DNA from: Methylococcaceae bacterium TMED69
GTDB taxonomy: Bacteria; Pseudomonadota; Gammaproteobacteria; Ga0077536
Direction of reading: 5' to 3'
Assembly (NCBI GenBank): GCA_002170535.1
Contig: NHDW01000006.1
Coordinates: 1-40,442 of the forward strand
Length of the DNA stretch: 40,442 bases
Both the position numbers and the translations under genes were made by a program. The notes beneath the pieces are model-generated. The model searched no databases, had not been told where the DNA came from, and saw nothing but the letters and a program-made list of their open reading frames with translations. Shown in pieces: positions 33,801-40,442 of this stretch (its first letter is position 1; every line of letters begins with the position of its first letter).

Positions 33801-34035
33801 CGTCTCTGCTTTTGAGGAATTCTCTAACTGCATAGGGTCCAAATAAGTCTGGATCTAATGTTCCAAATCTATTTTCGAAATCTCTAAATGTACCGATTGC
33901 TACAGGTACAAAAGCTGGTCCAAATTGAGATGAACCTACAATCCCCGCTGGAGTTCCGGTGGGAGACTGTACTCTTGCAGCAAGATCGATCTCTTGTTCG
34001 AAAAACCCTGGTGATTTAAATGTTTGTTCAGCCAT
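30829..34035 (-). CDS. 18: Second tail sheath protein, T4 gp18-like
   Basis: 1068 aa. Begins MAEQTFKSPGFFEQEIDLAA and ends FISIDFIITNAGVAFE, both closely matching the 1507-aa neighbour and gp18 proteins. The internal LLYLDLPVED, RFDTRY and LDRVNVRRLLLEVKRQ segments also align. Its outward-facing insert region is about 90 residues between 105 and 195, plus others spread through the middle, so it is larger than T4 gp18 but lacks the long insertion of its partner. ATG with AGGAG; 31 bases separate it from the next sheath gene. Both copies keep conserved C-terminal domains, so neither looks like a pseudogene. Confidence 0.88.
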   Translation of the reverse strand: MAEQTFKSPGFFEQEIDLAARVQSPTGTPAGIVGSSQFGPAFVPVAIGTFRDFENRFGTLDPDLFGPYAVREFLKSRDAVTFMRVLGAGANTSESDILNTVDFGYVKNAGFKIGMESNLSTTSALAANDGTIVNGGGGLTNPQCGGNVQFITAIHTIPANADAGFPIFTDNDSFPAIRETDNTPDADTDVPIVRAMLFTTTGSVFFVDDGDKEFSSVSALPADGLAKITTDEDSTFKLVLATNEAKFGGKAAAAQLTRSRIYSASLNPDNVNYIGKVLNTDPKMFQREKHLLYLDLPVEDSLATIVADSAGKIAIMSGSTNTSSVLPSSWTGINTAPSRMFRDLYGRFDTRYQAPKTTKFISQPFGKLEFNLFHFEALSDGDYANSKWKVSIDNLRASTDPNYKYGTFEVQIRDFEDTDQNPEILERYTNVTLDPKSERFIGRMIGDKKVKYNFDAADEDERRLVISGKYPNKSLRVRIVIDDAIYRREVPYEALPFGFKGVPVLKTNPLGIYTQGGATTSPRLVGVGAGIQKSDANTGHNGAMLPPIPMRFKCTKSALSSTPDYVGAKGSKERIDARLYWGVQFEKIGSNPLNANVTQKPNPLIKAYTKFHGIDKLDVLHDEGEADTFNNNKFSLAKVALYNPLDGNGHISAVTGSAAEHMLDASYLRNGVVDAKTYTVKDPISEVERISLATLVNSSSVVFNRFTSFAKFNNIFYGGFDGLNILDPDISVLNDQSSSTESTYGGKAGDDFTGGLALSGSDDGKLSGSGKKNNVIASYRKAIEIMTDSMTVKTNLLAVPNIRDSYVTDYASNRTRDYSMAMYLMDVASYDESGNRLFINSSGTPDVDQTAEALEGRVFDNNYTATYFPDVFITDPVNNRRVLVPPSIAALGALGYNDSVSYPWFAPAGFNRGGLTFVENVKVRLSSGDRDTLYESRINPIATFPDGGFVIFGQKTLQMAKSALDRVNVRRLLLEVKRQIIEIANLILFEQNTPETRQRFVNLAAPRLALIQAQAGIESFRVIMDDTNNTEQDREENRLNGKIVVVPTRAIEFISIDFIITNAGVAFE

Positions 34036-34074
34036 AATGCTTCTCCTAATATTCTCATATTAAATATGTTGTTC

Positions 34075-35262
34075 TTAGCCCAAAGTCCAAAGTCGATGGT
34101 AAACGGTTTCGCCTTTTCTTTTGTTTTTTGTTTTAACAGATACCCGAACTGTTTTTGTTTCCCCGCTAAAGGGATCTTTGATTGTTTTAACTAAATATTC
34201 GCTACGCTCTGTAGATTTTCCACCAATATTACTTATTGATGTTGTTCCATCGTCATAAACAGATCCTATTGACGAGCCTGGGTATGGATCGTCGACACTT
34301 TCTAAATCTTCTAACACATACTTGCTCGGGTCCCCAGAGGGAAGCGGGCTGGACGGTGGAACATCTAATACCGCAAACGGGGTTTCAAAAGATATTTTTG
34401 GGGCAGAAATGTATCTTCTAAACGGGTTTGGTGCACCAGGAAAACCAGGATTGATTATATACCCTGTCACACTAACATTAAAGGATGACTTGATTACCCT
34501 TTCATCGTCTTCGAATCCGTCAAAATTTGCAGCATTAGACAACCCAGAATCTACATGGGCTACAAACCAATATCCTTTGTCGCTCTCTATTCTAAAAGTC
34601 TTTGCTGGATTTAAATTATAGCTCGACATTAGTGCTTCTTGCATGTTGTTCATTTGTTGAAGATATTGTGTCCAAAAAGTAATTTCATAACTTGCCGTAA
34701 AAAATCGTGGGCTTGGGATAGTAATTATCTCATAAATATTTGATTTATTTGTTCTGAGATTAATTTCCGAAGTGTTTCCTCTAAAGTTTCTTGTAGATGG
34801 CCCAGCATGCTTGTCGGTAGTACCAACTCCTTCCTGGTTTTCTAGCCCTTCTATATTAAGTAGTCTTCTATAAGCCTCGTTTCCTTCAGAAATTCTTTTT
34901 TTCAAAACTATTTCTCCAGAACCTGGCCCTACACCCTGTCCGTCCTTAGCATCTTGCTCTATTCCGCTTCTTAAAATTGAAACCATCGGAAGTATAAGCG
35001 CGCCTTGACGATCTCTTAAAGGTTGTTTTCTTCTTAGTATAAATGCTCTTTCACCGGTGGCAAATATGACTGGGACTCTTTTTGATTCTCCGTCCTGTTC
35101 ATACATTAATGGTAATTCTTCGTTAAAAAGCCTAAAAAGAGCTTTGTCAACGTCTTCAATTCCACATGAAGGTATTTCAAAATCTGTGGGAATGTCAACA
35201 TTATCAAAAGAAGTGCCCCAGTTAGAACCTCTGATACCTTTAGCGTTAAATCTTGTGGACAT
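34075..35262 (-). CDS. 15: Tail terminator / proximal sheath stabiliser, T4 gp15-like
   Basis: 395 aa from the ATG at 35262, which overlaps the previous stop (TAATG) and has GGGGA upstream; an upstream TTG at 35268 is less likely. VPVIFATGERAFILRR and the middle FFTASYEITFWTQYLQQMNN match gp15 features (T4: VPITYASKEH and IYELSIFTRYEDD). Then GYWFVAHV and a beta region VIKSSFNVSVTGYIINP follow. T4 gp15 is 272 aa; extra length is mainly a C-terminal Ser/Pro-rich extension. Order after gp13/gp14-type genes supports the call. Caps the tail tube and sheath before head joining. Confidence 0.65.
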   Translation of the reverse strand: MSTRFNAKGIRGSNWGTSFDNVDIPTDFEIPSCGIEDVDKALFRLFNEELPLMYEQDGESKRVPVIFATGERAFILRRKQPLRDRQGALILPMVSILRSGIEQDAKDGQGVGPGSGEIVLKKRISEGNEAYRRLLNIEGLENQEGVGTTDKHAGPSTRNFRGNTSEINLRTNKSNIYEIITIPSPRFFTASYEITFWTQYLQQMNNMQEALMSSYNLNPAKTFRIESDKGYWFVAHVDSGLSNAANFDGFEDDERVIKSSFNVSVTGYIINPGFPGAPNPFRRYISAPKISFETPFAVLDVPPSSPLPSGDPSKYVLEDLESVDDPYPGSSIGSVYDDGTTSISNIGGKSTERSEYLVKTIKDPFSGETKTVRVSVKTKNKRKGETVYHRLWTLG

Positions 35263-35915
35263 TAGCAATCATCCCCATAAAAAGAGGAATCTGGGTTTGG
35301 TCTAACCTTTTTAGGGCCAGTAATTGGTTTTTCCAATTTGCCACTATCGATAAGGTCTCTTTTATCGTTGGTTTTTCCTTCCGAGTTTTTCTCAAACCCT
35401 CTTTGTTGTTCAAAAGTATCCTTCATAGAATCTTCTTCTGTAAAGCTTTCTCCAGTAGGTCCGATTGGTTTTTTGTTGATCTGTCCTTTTCTTGCTTGTT
35501 TTCCTACTACCACAAATCCGGTTACATGTTCTACTTGCCCAAACATAATCTTGTCGAATTTAATCGAGGTTATTTCAAAATATTTTGAACCAAAGGAAAA
35601 ATAGTCTCCCTCCTGAACGTTAATATCTTTATCTATCATATCTCTATGGTGCAGATAAACCTCTATGTTTGCTGTTGCTTCATATCCAAATTTTCCTGTC
35701 TTTATTTCTGCGGGGTTCCATTGAACTCTTGCGTCTACCTCAACAGGCGGATCAAAAACTTTTTCAATTGCCTCTTCGTAAATTTCGTGAACCTCCGAAA
35801 CATCTTCTCTTACTTTGTAATAAAAGATTGTTTGACCAATTACATCTTTTGTAACCTCTTTGGTAAGGTCACTGATGAAATCCATTTCTCTTGGTGTTAT
35901 AAAAAGTCTAGCCAC
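35262..35915 (-). CDS. Neck protein at the gp14 position
   Basis: 217 aa. GTG start at 35915 with GGAGA six bases upstream. DVIGQTIFYYKVRED, DPPVEVDARVQW and DIEVYLHHRDMID-like beta segments (actual text NIEVYLHHRDMID) and GDYFSFGSKYFEITSI suggest a head-tail connector or neck fold. The C-terminal 75 residues are charged and probably disordered. Lies between gp13-like and gp15-like genes as gene 14 does in T4 (gp14 256 aa). Identity rests on synteny more than on motifs. Confidence 0.55.
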   Translation of the reverse strand: MARLFITPREMDFISDLTKEVTKDVIGQTIFYYKVREDVSEVHEIYEEAIEKVFDPPVEVDARVQWNPAEIKTGKFGYEATANIEVYLHHRDMIDKDINVQEGDYFSFGSKYFEITSIKFDKIMFGQVEHVTGFVVVGKQARKGQINKKPIGPTGESFTEEDSMKDTFEQQRGFEKNSEGKTNDKRDLIDSGKLEKPITGPKKVRPNPDSSFYGDDC

Positions 35916-35927
35916 ATTTATTCTCCA

Positions 35928-37106
35928 TTATCCGATTACTATTGCCTTACCTAATGGAATGGGAATTGTCTTTAAAAGTCTCTGAACATTTTCGGCTTCG
36001 GTCGCCTCTCCTTCTATTAACTTGTCATAAGTTAGTGATTCTAACATCTCTTTGAGTTCGGTTCTTAATTTTTCTTTTTCGTTTTGCCCCTGAGAAAGCA
36101 AATCTGAACCGTTAAGCTGGAGATCTCCGGAAGGGATTGGCACGCTTCCAAATTTACTTCTAATTAAACCTAAAACCTCTTTGGCTCCTGCTAATGTATA
36201 CTGTCTAATCCACTGCCGACCCATGGAATTAATGGTGCCATATTCCAAGTTATCAAACGGAACATTGCTAAGAGACGCAACTCCGTGGATAGAATCGTCT
36301 GCAACTGATGGATTCATTCCGTCCATAGGGAGGCCGTAGTTTATCCATAGACTTCCTGAGGTTGCGGGCTTTGGAAATATTCTTAGTTTTGTTCCTGTGA
36401 TCTGATATGAATAATTTGATCTTCTTACCCGGTTTGAGATGTCCATTTGGCCTGCTCTTAAAACGTCTTCAAAAACCGGCAGTACGTAAAATACCGTTTC
36501 TGGCGTAAACGACTCAAACGCAAATTCGTTATTTAAGTAGTTAATTGCCGAGGTGGTATCAAAAAATCTATACGCAGCTTGGGGCGAGAAATGATACACT
36601 TCGAATATTCTTAGTTTTCCTCTGGAGCCCTCTGCTAAATTTGCAAATACAACGTTATCGTCTGCGTCTTTCATTTCGGTATAGATATCGTAATCTTGCC
36701 TAGATACCTCAAGCTCTATAGACCCAGAATATGTGTTCCACAATCCTCCAAGGCCGGCATGAGCAGCATAGGGCTCTGCTTTTCTTGTTAAAAATTCCAG
36801 TGTCTCTCTTGGGAATTTGTTCTCAACGCCTTTTGGGCCCGAGGTCGCATTAGATCCGGTTGAAGTCCCTAATAGATTTGCTAATTGACTTTTGGCCTGA
36901 TACTCATTTATGTACTTGCTGTATTCAAAAACAGACTCTTCAAAACATGCCCACACTTGTTTTTTGGTCAATTCTACTGAAAGAATATCATCGCCCAATT
37001 TTCTTTTTACGAATGTAACCATTCGGTCTGCTTCAGCGATAAACTGGGTATCGGAATCAAAAACAGCAAATGGTGTTGGGCTAGATGTATTTGCAAAAGT
37101 GGCCAT
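35928..37106 (-). CDS. 13: Neck protein, T4 gp13-like
   Basis: 392 aa from the ATG at 37106, preferred over an upstream start at 37127 because CGGAGA lies at good spacing before it. The C-terminal part RQYTLAGAKEVLGLIRSKFG, then VPIPSGDLQLNG and DLLSQGQNEKEKL, is the hallmark I know for gp13-type neck proteins of T4-like phages. T4 gp13 is 309 aa. It closes the DNA-filled head and forms the collar with gp14. A terminator precedes its start, so it probably has its own promoter. Confidence 0.75.
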   Translation of the reverse strand: MATFANTSSPTPFAVFDSDTQFIAEADRMVTFVKRKLGDDILSVELTKKQVWACFEESVFEYSKYINEYQAKSQLANLLGTSTGSNATSGPKGVENKFPRETLEFLTRKAEPYAAHAGLGGLWNTYSGSIELEVSRQDYDIYTEMKDADDNVVFANLAEGSRGKLRIFEVYHFSPQAAYRFFDTTSAINYLNNEFAFESFTPETVFYVLPVFEDVLRAGQMDISNRVRRSNYSYQITGTKLRIFPKPATSGSLWINYGLPMDGMNPSVADDSIHGVASLSNVPFDNLEYGTINSMGRQWIRQYTLAGAKEVLGLIRSKFGSVPIPSGDLQLNGSDLLSQGQNEKEKLRTELKEMLESLTYDKLIEGEATEAENVQRLLKTIPIPLGKAIVIG

Positions 37107-37175
37107 ATAATATCTCCGCAATTTCACTAATAAATATGGAGGGGAAAGGCCAAAAACTTTTTTGTTATAAAAGAC

Positions 37176-37205
37176 AAAAATGCCCGAACATAAATGTTAC
37201 GGGCA
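37176..37205 (-). terminator. Intrinsic terminator after the 104-aa coiled-coil gene
   Basis: On the minus strand TGCCCG-TAACA-TTTA-TGTT-CGGGCA forms a stem with one bulge and runs into five T residues (37180-37176). It separates head genes from the gp13-like gene. A smaller GTGTA/TACAC hairpin (37266-37280) lies just after the gene's stop. Confidence 0.8.
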
Positions 37206-37282
37206 CTTAAGCTTAGTAATAAAAAAATTTATTTATTTTTTTTATTTTTTTACTATGGATTTTTATGTGTATTAATTACACG

Positions 37283-37597
37283 CTAGAATTGAGGAACTTT
37301 AATTGCTCCGCCACCACGAGGTGGATCAAAAACAGCCCTAGTGAGAACTTTGCAATTTTCTCTGAGTGAATCCACTTCCTCCTGAGAGGCAAATCCAGAT
37401 GTATCACCCGCAGCGCTTGGGGCGGCGGCAGACTGTGCGGCGGCTTGTTCAAGTGCTGAAATTTTACTTAACGCAGATTCTAAACTGCTTTCAAGTGTTG
37501 CTAATTTTGCCTTTAAGGCATCGAGCTCTTTTTGTGAGCTATTTGAAGAAGTTGACTTAGGTGCAGTCGCCTTCTTTGTTGCTGAAGTAGTAGCCAT
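37283..37597 (-). CDS. Small coiled-coil structural-type protein
   Basis: 104 aa. A Thr/Ser/Lys-rich head of about 20 residues, a clear heptad coiled coil (KELDALKAKLATLESSLESA onward, residues about 22-55), an Ala/Ser-rich linker, and a C-terminal VFDPPRGGGAIKVPQF tail. No family recognised. The strong RBS AAGGAGAAAACAATG and flanking terminators suggest a well-expressed small virion or fibre-associated protein; that is inference. Confidence 0.6.
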   Translation of the reverse strand: MATTSATKKATAPKSTSSNSSQKELDALKAKLATLESSLESALSKISALEQAAAQSAAAPSAAGDTSGFASQEEVDSLRENCKVLTRAVFDPPRGGGAIKVPQF

Positions 37598-37649
37598 TGT
37601 TTTCTCCTTAATCTTTTAAATAATAATGGTTTTTTATTTTGTTGTAAAA

Positions 37650-37686
37650 TAAAAAATAAAAAACCGCTCCCTTAGAAAGAAAGCGG
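37650..37686 (-). terminator. Intrinsic terminator after the 157-aa paralogue
   Basis: Stem CCGCTTTC/GGGAGCGG (arms 37686-37679 and 37671-37664, two G-U pairs) then TTTTTTATTTTTTATTTT on the minus strand (37663-37646). Confidence 0.85.
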
Positions 37687-37712
37687 AATTTTGGGTTATT
37701 TAACCTTTATTA

Positions 37713-38186
37713 TCAGGTTGAATCTGGTGCGGCTGCGGCGGCGATAACGGCCCACGCGTTGGCTCCAGATTTGATAACAATTACTGCAGTTCCAGCGGCC
37801 ATGGCCAGTTCAGCGCCGGCGGACGAGGCTGATGCTCCAGCTGCGTTTGTTGCATTAACAGCACGAAGCGTAGAAATTGTAGTACCATCACCTTTTGTGC
37901 GAAGCTCTAGAGCATTGACTGCTGCGATATGATAAATTTTTCCATCTGGTACATCTGTTGGGGATGGTAGATAGAAAGCATCTGTATTAGCTCCAACCTG
38001 AGAGGCTAGTGCTAAAGAGGTGTTTTTATCAATTGTTGTGGCAACGGCTGCGGCTGCGGCGTCAACTCCAGCTGTAATGGCTTCTGTACCTAAACATAAT
38101 CCACTACTAAGGTTTAACGCTTTATTGTTCGAGTCTGCTGTAGCCTGATATAAACCCTTTGTTTTTTCAATTATTACCTTTGGCAT
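37713..38186 (-). CDS. Putative capsid decoration-type protein, copy 2
   Basis: 157 aa. Shares MPKVI, KGLYQATADSN and VPDGKIYHIAAV segments with the gene just upstream and has the same leader (GGAGAAAAATT before ATG). Alanine-rich C-terminus ending AVIAAAAAPDST. Size, beta-rich pattern and place right behind the major capsid gene suggest a head decoration or accessory capsid protein, but no named family was recognised. Followed by its own terminator. Confidence 0.55.
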   Translation of the reverse strand: MPKVIIEKTKGLYQATADSNNKALNLSSGLCLGTEAITAGVDAAAAAVATTIDKNTSLALASQVGANTDAFYLPSPTDVPDGKIYHIAAVNALELRTKGDGTTISTLRAVNATNAAGASASSAGAELAMAAGTAVIVIKSGANAWAVIAAAAAPDST

Positions 38187-38210
38187 AATTTTTCTCCTTT
38201 GAATTTAATC

Positions 38211-38672
38211 TTATGCATCAGCTGCGGCTGCGGCACCAATTACGGCCCAGTTAGTTGCACTTGTCTTAACGCATACTACGCCAGTTCCTGCGGCAATAGC
38301 AATTTCTTTGGCATAGCTTCCGCCGCCGTCTGTTACAGCAACACCGTTCATTGTTGTGGCATTAGAGCCGTCATCATCAGATGACAATTCGAAAGCTTCG
38401 ACTGCAACAACATAATAAACTTTTCCATCTGGTACGGCTGCTGGCGCTGGAAGGAACGCTCGATCGTTGGCGTCTGAAGTATCACTAACCAAAATCAGTG
38501 TTTGATCAATTGGAATAGTTGATGCCGCGGCAATAGCTCCAGCGGCGTCGGCGGGAGCAGTGAAAGCGTATGGGGTCGCGACTAGTCCGCTATTTACGTT
38601 TAGTGCAGAGTTGTTTGAATCTGACGTTGCTTGATACAGACCTTTGGTTGCATCTACGATTACTTTTGGCAT
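38211..38672 (-). CDS. Putative capsid decoration-type protein, copy 1
   Basis: 153 aa, paralogous to the next gene: MPKVIVDATKGLYQAT, DSNN-x-ALN, VPDGKVYYVVAVEAFEL and the Ala-rich end align without large gaps. The two copies differ at many positions, so duplication is old or both are under different selection. AGGAGAAAAATT precedes the ATG. A promoter-like TATAAT and a stem-loop lie in the 192-base gap upstream. Confidence 0.55.
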   Translation of the reverse strand: MPKVIVDATKGLYQATSDSNNSALNVNSGLVATPYAFTAPADAAGAIAAASTIPIDQTLILVSDTSDANDRAFLPAPAAVPDGKVYYVVAVEAFELSSDDDGSNATTMNGVAVTDGGGSYAKEIAIAAGTGVVCVKTSATNWAVIGAAAAADA

Positions 38673-38719
38673 AATTTTTCTCCTAATTTGTTTGTTTGAG
38701 ATTACTTGTCCACATGATT

Positions 38720-38761
38720 CCCTAGCGAGCGTGTGGGGTCCGCCTTATGTCCATGCTAGGG
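38720..38761 (-). other. Stem-loop in the leader of the decoration-type genes
   Basis: CCCTAGC (38720-38726) pairs with GCTAGGG (38755-38761), with further partial pairing inside (GTGTGG with CCATGC region). It lies 48 bases before the start of the 153-aa gene and after the promoter-like TATAAT. GC-richer than surrounding sequence. Not followed by a T-run, so not a terminator; perhaps an mRNA-stabilising or regulatory leader. Confidence 0.4.
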
Positions 38762-38781
38762 GCTTGACTATAAGTATGCAT

Positions 38782-38787
38782 ATTATA
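38782..38787 (-). promoter_or_regulatory. Possible -10 element for the decoration-type genes
   Basis: TATAAT on the minus strand just beyond the capsid gene terminator. The -35 region (ATGAAC) matches the consensus poorly. It could instead be a late-type promoter that needs only a -10-like box. Confidence 0.35.
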
Positions 38788-38810
38788 TACGACTTATCTC
38801 GATTGTTCAT

Positions 38811-38842
38811 AAAAAAAGGGCCGATCCCGAAGGACCGACCCT
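38811..38842 (-). terminator. Intrinsic terminator after the major capsid gene
   Basis: Minus-strand RNA forms an 11-bp stem (arms 38842-38832 and 38827-38817, two G-U pairs) closed by a UUCG tetraloop and followed by seven U residues (38817-38811). It begins 22 bases after the capsid stop codon. Confidence 0.93.
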
Positions 38843-38864
38843 ATGTTTTTAAGCTTCCAGATTA

Positions 38865-40442
38865 TTAGATAATGTGGAGGTCAGCGACTGTAACGGTTCC
38901 GTAGAAGTCAGAGCGAACCATCTTCTTGCCATAACGAGTCATGACACCCTTACGAGGAGTGAAGTCCTCAGGAGCAAAGATAGTAGGAGTAACGATCAGA
39001 GGAACGTATGGAGCATAGACGTATCCAGTTTCGAGATAGCTTCCGCCCTTGTAACCAACAAGAATCTTGTTGCGTGGGAAGTAAGGATCTTTGTAAACTG
39101 TGAATCGGTTGCTCAAAGAGCCGACCTTTTCAGCGCCAATAGTCATTGGGTTACCAACTTGTCCGTCACCGTCAAGGCTGTAAACAGGCTTGTAAAGTAC
39201 TGAACTCTCGAGGATGGTAGCAACATCAGGTCCAACGACGATGAAGTTAGCAGATCCACGGAGGGTCTTACGATGAATGGTGTTAGCGCAATCAATGATT
39301 GTCTCAGTAAGGGTCTCGTACCATTCGCGAACCGTACCAGTGAAGGCAGGGCCAGGACGAAGGGAAGAACCACGTGCAATCTCAGCTCCGGTTTCCTTAT
39401 CAAGGAACTTACCAGGTGAACGTGACCAATAAAGGTTAGCGCCATTCGCCTGAGTAAGAAGGTCGTTGAGAATCTCACGGTCAAGTTCAAGAGCAATCTG
39501 CTCAGAAAGAATCTGAGTTAACTCAACCTCTGCATCCAAGCTGTGGTAAGCGTTGAGGTCCTGAGCAAGCTCTGGAGACCAACGAGCACGAAGCTTTCTA
39601 GTAACCGCAGTAACGCTGATTGATTCGATCTTAATGTCGATTTCAGGGATAACTGGAGATACAGAACCACCGGTTGCATTCATGTTGGATTCAAACGCAG
39701 GAACAACTACAGACTCTGCAGAACCGGATCCGGTTACAGAAGTTGTTGGATCCTGTGGGAATGCGAAGTCAAGAACTTCAAGCTGAGTACCACCGTTCCA
39801 GGTCTGAGGTGCCAAAGAAGAGTTACCTAAGATAACCATAAGAATGTGGTTACCACTTAGAGGAGCGGCGACTGGCTCGTTACCATCGGATGCTGTCCAC
39901 TGAACTCTTTGGTTCAGACGACGAAGGTTTACAACGTTTGATCCACCTTGTAACTCACCCCAGTGCATCAACTCGGCGCATTCGCCAGCCAAGCCGGTGT
40001 CGTTGTCAGGAAGTGCTGCGATCTCTTTGATAAGAGTAAAGTCACAAGACTGACCAGCTGAACCGGTAAGAATGGCAGTTGGTACCATCATGAAACCAAC
40101 ACCCGCTGCATCATCAGCTACCGTAAGAATACCCTGGTTTTTAGCAGTCGAGAAGCTGTCCTGAAGAAGCTTGCGGATTGAAGGATCATACTGCATCCAC
40201 TTAGCAGCAGAACCAGTGAACTGACCAACTGAAGTAATGAAAGCATCAGAAGTTTCAAGCCATGATCCGTCGTTAAACATACCGATTTCACATGTGTGAG
40301 TACCTGCAAGAGACTCACCAGCACCAAGCTCAGCAGTTACAAATCTACGAGAGAAACCTGTACCAGCTAAGTCATACTGACCGCCAGTTGCAAGAGAACC
40401 AGACTGAATACCTTTTCCAGCTGGGCTGTTGTAGATAGACTG
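38865..40442 (-). CDS. 23: Major capsid protein, T4 gp23-like, 5' end missing
   Basis: 525 codons are open to the window edge with no stop; the methionine at 40280 is internal, since coding sequence continues upstream (AGKGIQSGS, ELGAGESLAG). Forms the hexamers of the head shell. The C-terminal pattern NRFTVYKDPYFPRNKILVGY, then ETGYVYAPYVPL, matches gp23 (T4: KVFVDQYARGDYIVVGYKG and AGIYYAPYVAL). A middle SPELAQDLNAYHSLDAEVEL segment is the conserved gp23 helix region. T4 gp23 is 521 aa before processing. The gene's DNA is visibly GC-richer than most of the window, consistent with codon adaptation in an abundant protein. A strong terminator follows. Confidence 0.92.
   Translation of the reverse strand, partial: QSIYNSPAGKGIQSGSLATGGQYDLAGTGFSRRFVTAELGAGESLAGTHTCEIGMFNDGSWLETSDAFITSVGQFTGSAAKWMQYDPSIRKLLQDSFSTAKNQGILTVADDAAGVGFMMVPTAILTGSAGQSCDFTLIKEIAALPDNDTGLAGECAELMHWGELQGGSNVVNLRRLNQRVQWTASDGNEPVAAPLSGNHILMVILGNSSLAPQTWNGGTQLEVLDFAFPQDPTTSVTGSGSAESVVVPAFESNMNATGGSVSPVIPEIDIKIESISVTAVTRKLRARWSPELAQDLNAYHSLDAEVELTQILSEQIALELDREILNDLLTQANGANLYWSRSPGKFLDKETGAEIARGSSLRPGPAFTGTVREWYETLTETIIDCANTIHRKTLRGSANFIVVGPDVATILESSVLYKPVYSLDGDGQVGNPMTIGAEKVGSLSNRFTVYKDPYFPRNKILVGYKGGSYLETGYVYAPYVPLIVTPTIFAPEDFTPRKGVMTRYGKKMVRSDFYGTVTVADLHII

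Noticed and set aside
35263-35268. Upstream TTG start for the gp15-like gene
   Set aside because: The ATG at 35262 has better RBS spacing and the typical TAATG overlap with the previous stop.
1-40442. tRNA genes, CRISPR arrays, integrase or insertion sequences
   Set aside because: I looked for cloverleaf-like GC-rich stretches, spaced repeats and recombinase or transposase motifs and saw none; gaps are short and mostly filled by terminators or leaders.

Overview
This window reads as part of the genome of a large, strictly lytic T4-like contractile-tailed phage (myovirus), probably from an aquatic environment. Every gene I can support lies on the minus strand, so transcription runs from high to low coordinates. 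The marker genes are a gp23-type major capsid protein, gp13/gp14/gp15-position neck proteins, tail sheath, a gp19 tail tube, a gp26 baseplate protein, a very long tape measure protein, a gp32 ssDNA-binding protein, a RecA/UvsX recombinase, a FEN-type RNase H, a gp41/DnaB-type helicase and a class II (B12-dependent) ribonucleotide reductase. No integrase, repressor, tRNA, rRNA, CRISPR array or insertion sequence was seen. The host cannot be named from the sequence.

Layout in transcription order. (1) 40442-37283: head genes. The major capsid gene is cut by the window edge. It is followed by two tandem paralogous small proteins (likely capsid decoration) and a small coiled-coil protein, separated by strong intrinsic terminators. 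(2) 37106-25738: neck genes in T4 order (13, 14, 15), then two complete, divergent tail sheath genes side by side (1068 and 1507 aa), then the tail tube gene and a block of hairpins/terminators. (3) 25535-24431: gp26-like protein and a gp51-like reading frame that overlaps it and has no start of its own. A T7 run in the overlap suggests a frameshift. (4) 24303-20996: an accessory island of small genes: several short proteins resembling SH3-like barrels, an alpha/beta hydrolase, two micro-membrane proteins and a gene of unlike base composition. (5) 20918-9226: tape measure, small protein, 1080-aa tail/baseplate protein, LysM/tail-X-like protein, and a large baseplate protein broken by a single in-frame TAA. 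(6) 9189-6513: a 348-aa family A DNA polymerase-like protein with palm motifs but no exonuclease, an unknown protein, a degenerate HD-domain protein and an unknown charged protein. (7) 6415-1: replication and nucleotide genes (gp32, recA-like, rnh, helicase, nrdJ). The nrdJ gene is cut by the left edge.

How the parts work together: the right three quarters build the capsid, neck, contractile tail and baseplate. The left quarter supplies recombination-dependent DNA replication (ssDNA-binding protein, recombinase, primer-removing nuclease, helicase) and deoxynucleotide synthesis. Control appears to rest on intrinsic terminators after highly expressed structural genes and on leader hairpins that can hide ribosome binding sites.

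The observations I consider most worth checking are the in-frame stop inside the conserved baseplate gene, the twin sheath genes with a large insertion in one, the possible gp26/gp51 frameshift, the minimal family A polymerase, and the RBS-sequestering leaders. All family assignments come from motif reading and memory of families; no database search was run.
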